Program-made: the position numbers and the translations under genes
Assembly: GCA_963681505.1 (NCBI GenBank)
Contig: OY811974.1
Span: 4,389,271-4,453,270 of the forward strand
Origin: Eunapius fragilis
Lineage: Eukaryota > Porifera > Demospongiae > Spongillida > Spongillidae
Length of the DNA: 64,000 nt
Direction: 5' to 3'
The notes under the pieces: generated by a model
What the model was told of the DNA's origin: nothing
Databases searched by the model: none
Seen by the model: the letters and a program-made list of their open reading frames with translations, nothing else
Shown here: positions 1 to 11,989 of the stretch, piece after piece
Layout of the letters: every line of letters starts with the position of its first letter
Numbering within the stretch: the stretch's first letter is position 1

Positions 1-91
1 AGCACATATTACTGCAGACCTCTCCCCTGCTAGAACCCCATCATCAAGATACCAAGCTTCCAGAAGCAGCTAGAGACAATCATCATCTGCA

Positions 92-1674
92 TCAATACTT
101 ATGGAGAACCAAGGCGAACAGCATTGGGCCCAGTTGATCAATTTGCTGGGAACTTATCTGGCCCATAGGGTGCCACAATGATGTATGAGATCCATAGCAC
201 CATGAGACCCATGAGAGAAGCTCTGGAAAGAAAGTAGCACACTGATCCATAACTGCCTGACTCAATACCATATTGAAGGCATTTGACATGTCCACCGAGA
301 ACACTACAAAGTCGCCACTCAACCAGTTTTCATCAATGCATCTCCTTTAAGCTGTGCACAATCTTCTCTGCACCTGTTTTACAAGCCACTCCAAATTGTG
401 AGGGCTGAAAGAATGAGGAGATCTTGTCCCTTAGGATGGCACAGATGCATTTCCCTGTCAGCCTACGCAATGTTTCCCCCACTGCAATCGGCCTAACATC
501 TGGTGGGTTACCCTCCTTACCTTTGTTCAGTGCAATTAGCCTGCCGCGTGCCAAAAATGTTGCCACTGGCACAGGGACCTTCCAGAAGCCATAAGATTCA
601 CAATACCCTTAAGGGAGTCACCAATTGATGTGTGAAGGGGAATAGATGCAGCATTCAAAAGGTGCTAAACAGAGTCCTGAAGGACCAGCTGAGGTACCTT
701 TAGGGAAGGATCTCAAGATCTTCAGTATGATAAAGGTGGGACCTAGCGTTACAGGCTCAGGGGTAGCATTTGGGGTCACTGGAGGTGGACAGGCTGGATG
801 CTTGGCCTGCAACAAGCGCCAGGTTGTGTCACTATTGGGGGCAATGCCACTTGATAATAGCATCTGGCAAGCTTTGCCTGTCAATCCTGAGCGGCTGAGA
901 GAAACTGCAGAATTGATCACTCTTCTGTAATTCTTGCCCGTATTGGCCTCCTCTGTGATGCTGTTGTTCTCCCGACTTTTTGCCATTGTCAAAAGAGTGG
1001 ATTGTGGCTCCCTTTGTGCTTCAAGGAAGGGAGGACACACTTTGAGCTTCAACCATGCCTCTTCAGTATTCTTTAGTAGGACATCTCATAGAGCAGATGA
1101 GACAAAAGCTGGCTGGTCTGGCTTTAGCTAGGATGTACCGTAGAGTTGGGTGGCTCAGTTGGCACACTTCCTCAAAAGTAGGAGGGTTGTGACTGGCATC
1201 TGAAGAGGGGGTTGGAACAGGCTGCTGTAAAGAAACTGATGTGATGCTCTTCATGGGACATTGGCGTAGGTAAGGAGCTTAGAAACCAGCTGGGAACAGC
1301 TAGGGCAAACAAATACATTTTGGACCCTCAGCCATTCTGATGGTACACTCCCAGGAAGAGCACCTGTGGCGTGGAGTTTCATGTGGTTGTGCCACATGGA
1401 TGGAGCTATCTGTAGGGCAACCATCAACAGTGCATTGCTTCCTGCTGGAGGGAATTCCTGATGAAAAGGTCTGGTGTGTGGTGGAGAAAAATCCTGAAAA
1501 GGAGGCCTGGTGAGTGATGGAGGAAAGTCCTGAAGAAGAAGCCTGTGGTGTGGTGGAGGAGAGACCTGAAGAAGAAGCCTGGTGTGTGGTGGAGGAAAGT
1601 CCTGAAAAAGAGGCCTGTGGTGTGGTGGAGAAAAATTTATTTTGTGTTATTATTATTATTATTGTTATTCTCAC
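92..1674 (-). pseudogene. R2-type non-LTR retrotransposon remnant (N-terminus to RT)
   Basis: Five minus-strand reading frames run in order along one element. At 1674-1300 there is a serine/threonine repeat followed by a Cys/His cluster. At 1254-1063 is a segment ending LAKARPASF. At 1052-618 is the pre-RT region with FPKGTSAGPSGL. At 572-333 is an RT block with DVRPIAVGETLRRL. At 322-92 is an RT block with VDMSNAFN followed by a decayed QLGPMLF (normally QxGDPLxP). Frames change between blocks and the aspartate of the DP motif is lost, so this copy is dead. The order matches the better copy at 2833-4933. The N-terminal repeat is encoded by a roughly 48-bp tandem repeat at about 1464-1633. 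The 3' half runs off the left edge. Superfamily call is firm; clade is inferred. Confidence 0.75.
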
Positions 1675-1739
1675 GCAGGAATATATACATTTACATATTG
1701 ATCAACAAAACGACTAATATACAATAAGTTCTACGGATC

Positions 1740-1930
1740 CGGATCTTCCACAGATGATCCTGCTCAAGACAGGAGTGTCCGTGCATCAAAGTCAGGCTAT
1801 GACTGCCACACAATAGACAGGGTAGCATGGGATTTGGAGCAATTTCTCACTGGTGGCTAGGCGAGAGGCAAGGCGTGATAAAGTCTGCATGGCTTCTGCA
1901 CCCCAGCACCCATAAGTCTCCACTGCTTAT
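1740..1930 (-). pseudogene. 3'-end fragment of R2-type retrotransposon
   Basis: On the minus strand this short stretch translates to a C-terminal tail with AVETYGCWGAEAMQTLSRLA. It aligns by eye with VTESYGAWGKEAMDSFKMLA at 2035-2295. It is a 5'-truncated copy lacking RT, the usual product of incomplete target-primed reverse transcription. An ATT microsatellite at 1927-1947 abuts it. Confidence 0.55.
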
Positions 1931-2034
1931 TATTATTATTATTATTGTTATAAAAATTATATAGGAATACAATATTTAGGAGGAGAAACAACATGCATGA
2001 ATTATTAATCAATCATGCTACAGTTCAATAAACT

Positions 2035-2295
2035 TTAAGATGGGAGCCACCTGGAAAGGATTGCTGTCGCATTTGCTCTCACCAGATGCAAGTTGAGCCT
2101 GCTATACAGGTCAGACAGCACAACTGACTTTGGTTTGCCCGATATGATGGCAAGACGGGAGGCAAGCATCTTAAACGAGTCCATGGCTTCCTTTCCCCAA
2201 GCACCATAGGACTCCGTGACCAGAGGTACACAATACCAGCCCAAAGCATTGCATTTGGGGTCATTCTCAGTATGCTTTTGCTCTTCAGTGGACAA
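2035..2295 (-). pseudogene. 3'-end fragment of R2-type retrotransposon
   Basis: An 86-codon frame carries the element's C-terminal domain: GWYCVPLVTESYGAWGKEAM followed by LVRANATAILSRWLPS. The same YGaWG/LVRANA signature appears in the neighbouring fragments, and related positions occur at the end of the long copy (IVIETSGMFG, QRGNAVSVLGT). No RT precedes it, so it is a 5'-truncated insertion. Confidence 0.65.
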
Positions 2296-2399
2296 GGCGG
2301 CTGCCCGGGGCAGTTTATTTATTTTTTAATGAATATAATTACAATACACAAATATACCGCAGTAAGGTAATTAAATGCACCCTACTATAGGTAATAGTC

Positions 2400-2490
2400 A
2401 GGGACAAAACACCTGGAGAGGATGGCTGTGGCATTGGCTCTAACTAGATTGAGGGTCAGCCTCCCATATAAGGCAGCTAGGACCTCTTAC
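2400..2490 (-). pseudogene. Very short 3'-end fragment of R2-type retrotransposon
   Basis: The minus strand reads LYGRLTLNLVRANATAILSR, the extreme C-terminus seen at 2035-2295. Only this tail survives; a T-rich and ATT-repeat stretch lies beside it at 2490-2512. Confidence 0.55.
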
Positions 2491-2514
2491 TATTTTTTTA
2501 TTATTATTATTGAT

Positions 2515-2816
2515 GATATATGATACAGTATGCACAAAACAAAACCTACCTACAGCATTAACACGCACAGTTTACAGGGAGCGGGATAGGATGGCTCGAG
2601 ACTTTGCTCTCACAAGGGCTAAACTTAGTCTACCAAATAGTTCGTTACACAATAGCGACTTGGGGAGTACTGAGGCTATTCAGGCACTATCAAGACTTGC
2701 CACACGTTTGTCCACCAGGCAGGGTCTCCCCAAGTCGCTAGTGTGTAACTCCCTGTAAACTGTGCATGTTGATGCTGTAGGTAGATTTTGTTTTGTGCAT
2801 ACTGTATCATATATTT
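2515..2816. repeat. Palindromic fold-back retrotransposon tail
   Basis: The outer arms (about 2515-2580 and 2755-2816) are near-perfect inverted copies. A second inverted pair (about 2636-2665 and 2727-2753) is nested inside. Both arms are tails of the same R2-type element. The minus-strand arm encodes FGRLSLALVRAKSRAILSR. The plus-strand arm encodes EAIQALSRLATRLS, then skips the RANA segment and joins the same 3' end. The result is a short element end copied head to head with an internal deletion. Confidence 0.7.
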
Positions 2817-2832
2817 GTTCATTGATTAAATA

Positions 2833-4933
2833 TTATTTGTTTAAATAGAAAAAAGAGATAATAATATTTATATATTTAACACAGGTACACTGAATAACAA
2901 TAACATATAAAATAAAAATATGCATCACTGTCTCAAAAACAAGGCAATCTTCGCTCACAAAGGTGCCCAGGACTGAGACAGCATTACCTCGCTGTACCGC
3001 TACAGCGAGGCGTTGAAGTAAATATGGAAAGGACTTCACTTCCCCTGACACCTTACGAACACAAGCAAGATCCTTTAGGAATGAAAGAGTCTGTTTTCCA
3101 AACATACCCGATGTTTCTATAACAATTGGAGCAAACAGATACATGTACATGTACATACATGTATTGGGATCCAAATTTGAGTATTTGTCGGATTTCCGTT
3201 TCTCAGCTTGGTCAGCCACTGCCCCTGCCTCCTCTGATGCAACTCTGCTATAAGAAGGTGCATAGGTGTCAACACATGTTGCATCCCATACGAGAAGTTT
3301 CCCACATTTCCATGGAACCAAGGTAGCACCATCTGGTCTCTTACCATCAGAACGAGAGATTCCACTGGGTTCAAGTCGTGATGGAATTCGAGATGCCCCA
3401 AAAGCCCTGTGGATGATATCATTCAAAGAACTATGACGGTGATAACGACCTTGACTCTTAACACAATTAAGGCCATGGGTGGCAAAGGCAGTGACCTCAC
3501 AACCACAGTGATGGCAACTATGTGGTTTACAAAATGCCAAGCCAAGACGGAGGCTGACAGCAATCTGAAAGGTGGAGTCATCCATTCGGAGACCCAATGA
3601 AGATAACGGCAGTGCATTAAGCCAAATGCCTGATTCTTCTGAAAAAGCAGCTAGAAGGCGACTTTTGGAAGACTCATTCGTTGCTGAGTTCAATAGATTT
3701 TCTTTCATGGCTGGGATTGTCGGTATGTCCCATGACTTTTGGTGATAGGAAGTGATACCTTCTGGAGGAGATTGGTTACATCTGTTGGACCATAAGGCAA
3801 GAGCTTCCTGAAAACTGGGTAAATCAGTATCACTGAACTGTGGGGGAAGAATTTGATCGACTAGAGTGGAGGAGGCAGCAGCAGAAGCCAGATAGGCAGA
3901 AGGTGCCAGCTGCACAACACTCCTAATTCCAAGACCACCATGTCTTATCGGAAGAACAGCTTGAGTCCACACAGAATGATCACTGGAGAGGTAGATATTG
4001 AAGGTGTTGCACATAATTGTTTTGAGAACAGCATCGTACTGCTGAAGTTGTGGTGATAAGAAGCATGGTGCTGTGCGAAGACAGTACAACAGCTTTGGAA
4101 GGGCACTGGAATGGCGCAATAGAAGGTAGGCATCATGTGTTGATAGGAGTGGCAATCTCTCACCTATGATTTTTAGAAAATTAGTCTTCTCAGTAAGTAC
4201 TGATGAAATACCAGGCACATAAAGGTGAACCCAGTAGAGTGGCCATAGATAGGTTTACAATCCTTGAACCAGGGAGTAGAGAGAGAATACTGTTTTGGGA
4301 ATCAGGTACAATCTCACCTTTTTGGGGGCTAAGTTGTAGGCCAACGTCTTTGGCACCTTGCTTGAACATGACAAGATCATTGGAAATATCCTCCACACCT
4401 CCTCCCAGGCTGATATCATCAAGGTATGACATTCTTAACTCTGAATGTAGAGCCAATAGAAGGTGTTGAATAGATAAACAAAAAAGGAGTGGGCCAAGGG
4501 GGTCACCCTGTTGTATTCCTTCACATGAATGAATCACGCTATCATCCCAAAACAGAGATGATGATGCAGAATAGACAGAGTGGATAAAGGGAAAGATGGA
4601 TGGGGCTAGCTGTTCTACTGATGCAAGCATTTTATCTCTCCGTACTGTGTTGAAAGCATTAGTGAAGTCTAGCTTGAGGAGTGCTTTATTGGCTGTAAGC
4701 TTACTGAGATATAATCGTGCAGCCTCAGCCCCAAGTTGAACTCCATAACCGAGTTGACGTGGCATTAGCAGTTTGACTACATCACTCTTCACTCCCCCTC
4801 CAGCAACTTTAGCTGCAAGCCTCCGGAGGGTACTGCTAACTGCTATAGGTCGTATTATTATTTTGAATGAATTGTTCCATGTTTTCTGATACAGTTTATT
4901 GTATGACATTATTATGAAGTGTTTGTACCACAT
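2833..4933 (-). mobile_element. R2-type non-LTR retrotransposon: RT plus restriction-like endonuclease
   Basis: Two overlapping minus-strand frames cover RT to C-terminus. The frame at 4933-4190 holds the RT: RPIAVSSTLRRLAAK, LKLDFTNAFNTV, EGIQQGDPLGPLLF and the active site MSYLDD. A single frameshift near 4200-4218 leads to the 461-codon frame at 4218-2833. That frame contains the thumb region (RHGGLGIRSVVQLAPSA), a Cys/His knuckle (CHHCGCEVTAFATHGLNC) and a PD-(D/E)xK-like endonuclease block (KRPDGATLVPW, LLVWDATCVDT). It ends with QRGNAVSVLGT. Such endonucleases define R2-like elements that nick their target and prime on it. The 5' end is cut near 4860, so the N-terminal zinc finger and first RT block are absent. 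It is the best-preserved copy in the window but not active as it stands. Confidence 0.85.
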
Positions 4934-5069
4934 TGTTGTACTTATTGTTAGTTTAGTGTTGCGCTATAACAAATGTCCATTGGTCAGATTTCTAATAATG
5001 TTATATAATTGCATCAAACTAGTTGCTGATTTCACTATTGTTGATACAACCATTTGTTACCCACACTAG

Positions 5070-5387
5070 GTGCTGGTAGTGTTGTCATCTCACCATCATA
5101 TGACTATACAACATTTGAGAACAATGCATCAACATTTACCTTCAATTGTTCTGGAAATGGGACACTATTGTTCTGGACAGTGGATGGGTACACAACTGGG
5201 GCAACATATGTACTCAGTAAAGGAATACTGCCTACACCCTTCATTATGTCACCAGGTGGACCTACTGTATCCTCTCAGCTCATTGTTCCCACCACCAAAG
5301 CTAACACAGACATTACAGTGATATGTCAAGTGGTGGACACATCATATCAGTTTCACTCAAGTAATCCAGTGAGGTTCACTCTGCAAG
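5070..5387 (+). CDS. Exon 2 of receptor copy 1: Ig-like domain
   Basis: This 318-bp exon has an acceptor after CCACACTAG and a donor at CAAG|GTACTT. It encodes one Ig-like domain: FTFNCSGNG with the first cysteine, LLFWTVDG with the core tryptophan, then ITVICQVVD with the second cysteine. Both exon ends are phase 1, so the module can be shuffled without changing frame. Confidence 0.8.
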
Positions 5388-8300
5388 GTACTTTGTAGCA
5401 CTTATTTTACATGTAATGGTATTGATGTACATGGAATATAGAGTAGCATTTTATTAAGAAGACGAATAAAAGTGGTAGGACTAATTACAACTCATTACAT
5501 CAACTAGAGCAATTCATTAGCGACTACACTAATCGGAAACTTGCCAAAATCAGTTGTGCTCCCCATCGAACCTTCCACATTCTCATTTCCCTCATTATAG
5601 TGTACGTACATGTACATGTACTGAACATTATATGAGATAATGCTAAATTAGTACTTGAATAAATATGCGTCCTTTCTATTATACGGGGTGGGTGGGTGAA
5701 ATGAAAATGGACCTAAGTGCATACTGTTAATGAGACTGTTTCAGAATCAATGTACATGTATACATGTGGAGCAGGTAGAAAAAAAGAAAAGAAAATCAAA
5801 CACTGTCACCATTGCTTGTTAGGTAAATGATACAGCACACAAATGATTTTTATTATACATATGTGGATTAGGGGAATAAGGTAAGGAGTGGTTGTGTGTG
5901 TTTGCAAGGAATTAATTGTAGCATAGGAGTTTTTATCCTGAAGGAAGAAGTTGTACATGTAAGTTAAGACACACGTGTGTGTGTGTGTGAGTGTGTGTGT
6001 GTGTGGGTGCATGTATGTATATATGTGTGTGCTGTGTGTGAATCTGAAAGTGCACAAGACAGGGGTCAAAATTAATAATCACCCACTGTTCAGTAAGATT
6101 TTCAGTTCACATGCCTACCCTCAACTGTTCCAGTACATGTACTTGCACAAACTGTTGATAGCTACATGATTAAACATACCACAACAACCACATGCACACA
6201 GCAACACATCTACCAAGCTTTCACTGTGTATAAATGGTACGAGGGCAAAAGGGAGATATCAAAACCCCATCCAACGAGGAAGTAGTGCAAGAAGGCTTTG
6301 CTGCTGAGCTTCAGCAATGGTAGTGATGAGTCGAGTTCCCTTGGTGATGACCAGCATACATGTGTGCAGATCTTGTTGCTACAGTTTATCATTGAAGTGA
6401 TTGGTGAATGACTGGACAGTTGTTTGCATGTGTGTGTGACGTCACACCTAAATGTATACAAAGGTGCATGCCTAAGACCTTACATGTACATGTATGTGTT
6501 TGTGCACGTGTGTGTACATGTATATGAGTATATTGCTCTAAAAGACCACATACATGTACATGTACATGACAACACAAGACAATTGTAAAAAACAGTAGCA
6601 AACTGTGTGCAGAGGCAGATCCAGGATTCAAGAAAGGGGGAGGGGTTTTATTCACTAATGGGGGAATGGTGGCATGCCCTCTTTTGTGATATGAAGGCCC
6701 AGCCATTTTTACAAACCACATATATACCTTTGTCAGTATCATCCCACAAAAACTTTACATAGATATTTTACCAGCTAGAGAAGAAGGCCATTCCTGTTAC
6801 CTTTTGGGCCTCTCCACAGCAGTGATATGATGTGGACAGTAATCCACCTCTGTTGCGGAGTGCACATGAGCCTGGCTATGATCTGTAACATACATGTAAT
6901 TATTCATTTAGCCAGGGGGACACCCCCACCCCGATAATTCACCCCTGGTGTGACATTCATGTACAATGACAAAGCTGTTGAAATCTTTACATGTTCAAGC
7001 ACATAGTGTTACAAATAGGCTATCTGTATCTCTGACATGTACCCAGAACAGTCAACACTACAACACCTACATTGTATGCCAACCTTTGGTGTGTATCAGG
7101 CTTATGTCCCTCATGTGTACGGAGCCAGGGGGCAGTGAGAGGATCCACCCCTAGCATGTCACCAGACGGGGGATCCCCTGCCCCCAACAGTACCACATCG
7201 CCCAAAGGTGATGGAGATCTAAACTGGATGTCTGGACAGGAAGGCAGGCAAAAAAGACAGCACTGGTACTGTTGTGAGAACACGTGGCTCAGCTGCCCAA
7301 CACCACATAAATATGCCACCTACCACACGTGCACACCAGGGTTGCCTCACCACACCAGTGCACACGTAAGGTACACGTAAGGTACATGATACTGTGCCAG
7401 TATGGTCAGGGGAGCAATTAACTGCAGTTAACTACTTTAACCTTATCTATGGGAGAGGTGTGACGGACATGTACAGAACCAGAACATTATAACCAATGGC
7501 GAACATTGGTCGGTGCCAGGGTCATGCCCCTCCCCTGTATGGAGTGAGGGGGTGAGGGTGTGTGTGAGGATACCTGCTTTGTAGACATTAAGGAACAGCC
7601 AACATAACATGCACATGTAATACCTAACAAACTACTCTACCAATTTTGAATCCCCAATAGGGCCTATTAGAAATATGGACGCTTTGTATTGTATGTACCC
7701 CATGCTATGCATCAGGCACTAAATAAAACAATAATATCATATCCCAGAGCGGGTAAAATTAATTGAAGGTACACATACACAAAAATTACCTTCCTAGAGT
7801 TTTATATTGTAAGGTTCAAATTTCTTGTACATGTACATGCATATATATTGTTGTCATTACCTGCTTTGTACTGTACGTGTATGTGTGATTTTGTTCTGGT
7901 TTTGAATTCTTTATATTTTCCCCATCTAGACATCCTTCCTCCACCACAGTATTTCAATGTTAGTTCAACCAACACTACCTTAGTGGTCTCCTGGGTTGCA
8001 CCACCATCTCTTGAAGTTTCAACCCCTCCAACTATATCTCATTATGTACTTGGTAACAATGTCACCAACATTACAAAGACCTTCATTAATCCACCAGGAT
8101 GCAGGCCTAGTGTGTCTTGTAATTCATCAGTTAATCTTTCTGATCCATCATTAATAACTAATGGATCCTATGGAGAGCAAAATACAACCATCTTGGACTA
8201 TAATGGTACAATTCTGTTTACATTGTTTGCTGTCAATGGAGCTGGAAATGGAAATTCAACAAAATTTATCTACATAACTCCAAAGAGGAAACTGCAGACA

Positions 8301-10340
8301 TGTTAGTTTACAATTATTTCCATTATTCAGGAGGGTGGAACGTGTGTGAAAAATACATGTATATCCACCCCATCACATGCTTGTGCATGCACCTAACGTA
8401 CTACGTAAAAGTGTACATGTATTTTAGTACACCTATATGTCAATGAGAAATAGTATTTTCTCTCTCCTTTTGCAATAGCCAAGATTCCTCCTCCAAGTCC
8501 AACAGTGCAGAAAACAGAAAATGCATCTAACATTTCGGATAACCCCAGTGCATCTACTCCAAAATTATCTACAAATGGTTAGCATTTATTTTCTTGGGTT
8601 TTGGTATTTAATTAATTTTGTCTTGTTTTCAGGAATAATTGCTTCGGTAATAACGCTGTCAGTTGCAGTGATAATAGCTGCAGTTATCATGGTGATACTT
8701 CTGGTGGTCATATGTAACAGGAGGAGAAAAAGTATGTCATAGTTACTGTACAGGGTGATTGCAAAGTTATGCAAAATGGTATAACTCCAGAACTGAACAT
8801 TTAAATAAACTGAGCAGTAACTTTTAAAACTACGAATTAATAACTTTATGTTAATCACTGGCAAGTTTTTTGGTGCAATAGCATAATTTTTCCATGCTCA
8901 GCTCTGGAGTTATAACAGTTCTAAGATTTTGCATGACTTTCAAATCACCCTGTATGTTATCACATGTCAGTGGTGTAGGAAGGGGATAGAATGCAGTGGC
9001 TCGGGGGCAAGGAGGGGGGCAGGTCATGATGGGTGGGTGTAGGAGGGGGTACCCCTCTTGTCCAGCCAGGGGGATATGGGGGGAGCACCATAAGTTCCCC
9101 CATGGAGGCCTGGGGCACCACCCCAGGAGCCAACACTTTTTGGGTTGAAAAAACTACAAAAACTTCACAAATTACGCTTTTACAAGGTAAAAAGGGGGAG
9201 TCAACTCACACCCATTCTGCCATGCACTGTGCATGTTTGTATATTATAATAGAAGTTAGTATTGGAATTCAAATAGCAGTACACACACGCAAGTACATGT
9301 ACAAGGCCAATTAGGGCTGTCATGCATGAATAATTTAATTGGAAATTCATGCAGCATGCCACTGCATGTGTGTTATCATCATGCAGGTTCTGTGATGATT
9401 ACATCTCATAATACTCCACCTGCAAATAACATATATGTTCGATCATCTGATGTCATGAGGTAAGTCATTGCTGTTACACTGCATATCATTTATTCCATTC
9501 AAAATGTTCTTATCATATCAAGATCGGATGGAGATCCAGATTTTGTTTCTGTGCTGCACCTTCGAAGAAACAATGATCAGAGTAACCAAAATGGCTCACT
9601 GCCATATCAAAATAAGGTTAGATATATGCATCGCTTTGTTATACTAATATACATATTTTTTAAATTACTCATACTATACGTGGTCAAAAAGGATATTTTT
9701 CAAGTTATTTCATGTTCTAAGAGACACCTCGTGCCTCTGCAAAACATCTTTCTTACACACTGGATATTAGTCTGTCCATCATGGAGTTACAGTGACCTGA
9801 ATTTTCAATTATCTAGGTCCAAGATAGATTTAGCAATATAATTCTTAACAAAAGGGAGGATTTAGCATGCGTTGTGAAACGATTGTTTCATTCCAGCCAT
9901 GATGCAACAAGTTTTCAGTTTGTACCAGAGGATTGTTATTGCATACAAATGTGTAGGTACAGAGTTCATTGATGTTATTGATGTATGCCTATTTGAAATA
10001 GTGGTGCTATATATTCCATAAGATATGCCAGGGATGAAAGAGTTAGTTTTAATATTAGCTTAACCTATATTGGTTGGAATATTTTTAAGTGTCACTGATT
10101 ATTAAAAAATCGATGTGATAATCATTAATGTCTTCAATATACAGAAACTGTAGCTGATTCTATTTCACTTGCATACTTAGCTTTCATAATTTCATGGAAC
10201 AACACAGGGTTCTCTGTATGCAATCTCTCAAATGTAAACTTCCTCTTCAACAGGAAGCTGAAAGTGTACTTCACGGAAGTTCAAGCTCAAGTCTGCAACC
10301 ACCACCTTCGCCTCCTGAACCTCCTGAACAGTCCTCCTAA
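5070..10340 (+). CDS. Ig/FN3 single-pass receptor-like gene, copy 1 (exons 2-8)
   Basis: Seven exons join in frame with GT/AG borders: 5070-5387 (Ig-like), 7930-8301 (FN3-like), 8479-8577 (Ser/Pro stalk), 8633-8731 (transmembrane), 9387-9459, 9523-9616 and 10254-10340 (Pro-rich tail ending PPEPPEQSS and TAA). The first introns are phase 1, as in metazoan extracellular modules. The ectodomain has many NxS/T sites. The membrane helix is followed by NRRRK as a stop-transfer signal, and the tail holds possible docking sites (YVRSSDVM, PPSPPEPPE). The first exon is not visible upstream; a retrotransposon lies at 2833-4933, probably in or near intron 1. An inverted paralogue lies at 34537-38641. 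The ligand and pathway are unknown; a cell-surface recognition role is only inference. Confidence 0.75.
5388..7929 (+). other. Long intron of receptor copy 1
   Basis: No convincing exon was found here. It holds TACATGTA-type palindromes, a (GT)n microsatellite at about 5972-6010, a G-rich fragment at about 6605-6680 resembling the end of a hAT-type MITE, and short G/C-rich blocks at 6900-6945 and 7120-7200. Short open frames lack coding signatures. Confidence 0.5.
7930..8301 (+). CDS. Exon 3 of receptor copy 1: FN3-like domain
   Basis: This 372-bp exon is bounded by CATCTAG and ACAT|GTTAGT. It starts DILPPPQYFNVSSTNTTL and carries LVVSWVAPPS (the FN3 core tryptophan) and LFTLFAVNGAGNGNST, a typical final strand pair of a fibronectin type III fold. 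Seven or more N-glycosylation sequons are visible. It splices in frame to the stalk exon at 8479. Confidence 0.8.
8633..8731 (+). CDS. Exon 5 of receptor copy 1: transmembrane helix
   Basis: The exon encodes one uninterrupted hydrophobic helix beginning GIIASVITLSVAVIIAA and ending in basic NRRRK. This is a classic single-pass type I segment placing the FN3 and Ig domains outside the cell. Borders are TTTTCAG and AAAA|GTATGT. Confidence 0.8.
8751..8952. mobile_element. Tc1/mariner-type MITE in a receptor intron
   Basis: The 202-bp element starts CAGGGTGATT and ends AATCACCCTG and is flanked on both sides by TA (8749-8750 and 8953-8954). The arms stay partly complementary for about 55 bp (ATGCAAAAT...AACTCCAGA against its reverse complement). 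It has no coding capacity. TA duplication and short terminal repeats are the Tc1/mariner signature. Confidence 0.75.
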
Positions 10341-10640
10341 TGGCACAGGAGGAAAATGATGGATAGAATGGTTATGCTGCTGCAATATGCTAATGAACTA
10401 TTTAGATGAGTCATGTTAGTAGTTTTTCTCTACACTGTACTGATTTAACCATTGCACTGTGCCCATTGAATGTAACTCATTAAATTTGCTGCAGTTTTGA
10501 ATTTGAAAACTCTACTTGCATATTTTAATAATGTCTTGTTTCTAGCGCGATGCCAACCTACAAGCAACATGAGTTACATGTCTCTTCCACATCCTTTATC
10601 ACACCCTAACCCCTCCTCCCTACCCCTTAACCTCCTCCCT

Positions 10641-11545
10641 AGGTGTGGACACCCAGTACCCCAGGGAGGTGTGCACAACCTGTACCCCGGGGGGGGTGGG
10701 GGTGTGGACACCCTGTACCCCTGGGAGGTGTGGACACTCTGTACCCCGGGGGGGTGTGGGCACACTGTACCTCGGGGGTTGTGGACACCCTGTACCCCAA
10801 GGATGTGTGGGCACCCTGTACCCCTGGGAGGTGTGGACACTCTGTACCCCGGGGGGGTGTGGGCACACTGTACCTCGGGGGTTGTGGACACCCTGTACCC
10901 CAAGGATGTGTGGGCACCCTGTACCCCTGGGAGGTGTGGACACTCTGCACCCCTGGGAGGTGTGGACACGTCCTGGGAGGTGTGCACCCTGTACCCCTGG
11001 GAGGTGTGGACACCCTGTACCCCTGGGAGGTGTGGGACACCCTGTACCCCTGGGAGGTGTGGACACCCTGTACCCCTGGGAGGTGTGGACACCCTGTACC
11101 CCTGGGAGGTGTGGACACCCTGTACCCCTGGGAGGTGTGGATACCCTGTACCCTTGGGAGGTGTGGACACCCTGTACCCCTGGGAGGTGTGGACACTCTG
11201 TACCCCTGGGAGGTGTGGACCCTGTACCCATGGGAGGTGTGGACACCCTGTACCCCTGGGAGGTGTGGGACACCCTGTACCCCTGGGAGGTGTGGACACC
11301 CTGTACCCCTGGGAGGTGTGGACACCCTGTACCCCTGGGAGGTGTGGACACCCTGTACCCCTGGGAGGTGTGGGCACCCTGTACCCCTGGGAGGTGTGGA
11401 CACCCTGTACCCTTGGGAGGTGTGGACACCCTGTACCTCTGGGAGGTGTGGACACCCTGTACCCTTGGGAGGTGTGGACACCCTGTACCCCTGGGATGTG
11501 TGGACACCCTGTACCCCTGGGAGGTGTGGACACCCTGTATACACT
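10641..11545. repeat. 26-bp minisatellite (array A)
   Basis: About 35 tandem copies of a 26-bp unit, CCCTGTACCCCTGGGAGGTG plus TGGACA, with variants. It is open in several frames on both strands, which creates long spurious reading frames. It begins next to a pyrimidine tract (10600-10640) and ends 29 bp from the HIF1AN exon donor. Reverse-complement relatives lie at 28392-28735 and 33782-33965. Confidence 0.9.
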
Positions 11546-11573
11546 GGCCTGGGAGGTGAACCACACAATGCAC

Positions 11574-11885
11574 CTGCAGTTGGTTAAAGAAGTTGTGCTG
11601 CTCATCAAAGTGGCATGGTGTGATGTTCCCAGCCTGACCAATCAGCAGGAGGTTTGAGGTCAGCTGTTCCCAGTTGTACCTCTTCTTCCTCTCATTCAGC
11701 CACTGCCAGTTGAAGTGCACAAAGTCATGTTTGATCTGCTCCCCTGCGGCATCAGTGAGGGCATCCTGGTAGTAGACAGCCTCACTGTCATTGCTGGCCA
11801 TCCTCTTCCTCAGCTCATCAGCAAACTTTGCAAACGTCCACTCTCTTTTTTGCATTGGTTGTTGGAAGCCTGACTCTGGATCCAC
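11574..11885 (-). CDS. HIF1AN: HIF1AN-like (factor inhibiting HIF) catalytic exon
   Basis: A 312-bp exon (104 codons) with acceptor CTTCTCTCAG and donor CTGCAG|GTGCAT on the minus strand. It encodes the start of the JmjC/cupin fold of FIH, the Fe(II)/2-oxoglutarate asparaginyl hydroxylase that hydroxylates HIF-alpha and ankyrin-repeat proteins. Recognisable features are KREWTFAKFADELRKR, HDFVHFNWQWLN, QLTSNLLLIGQAGNITP and the iron-binding HxD in HFDEQHNFF. The frame is intact. The following intron starts with minisatellite A. No next exon is seen further left on this strand, where the receptor gene begins, so this copy may be a fragment. The preceding exon type (ending in DEKK) is seen, broken, at about 29190 and 34185. 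Confidence 0.8.
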
Positions 11886-11989
11886 CTGAGAGAAGCAATG
11901 TGAGTGCTGCTGCCATGGTACAAAACAGAAGACATGCCTGGTTAGAACTTTGATAAAAATGATCAGAGTGGGGGAACACACACAACATT

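Noticed and set aside
6600-6690. hAT MITE in the receptor intron
   Set aside because: One end resembles the CAG...GATCCAGGATT terminus, but no matching right end or 8-bp duplication was found.
8965-9130. hAT MITE starting CAGTGGTGTAGGAAG
   Set aside because: The left end is suggestive but no complementary right end was located.
10641-11545. CRISPR-like array
   Set aside because: Units are contiguous with no unique spacers, and the genome is animal; it is a minisatellite.
10497-11657. Open frames of 300-450 codons on both strands across the 26-bp minisatellite
   Set aside because: Several frames are open on both strands because the repeat lacks stop codons; translations are pure repeats.
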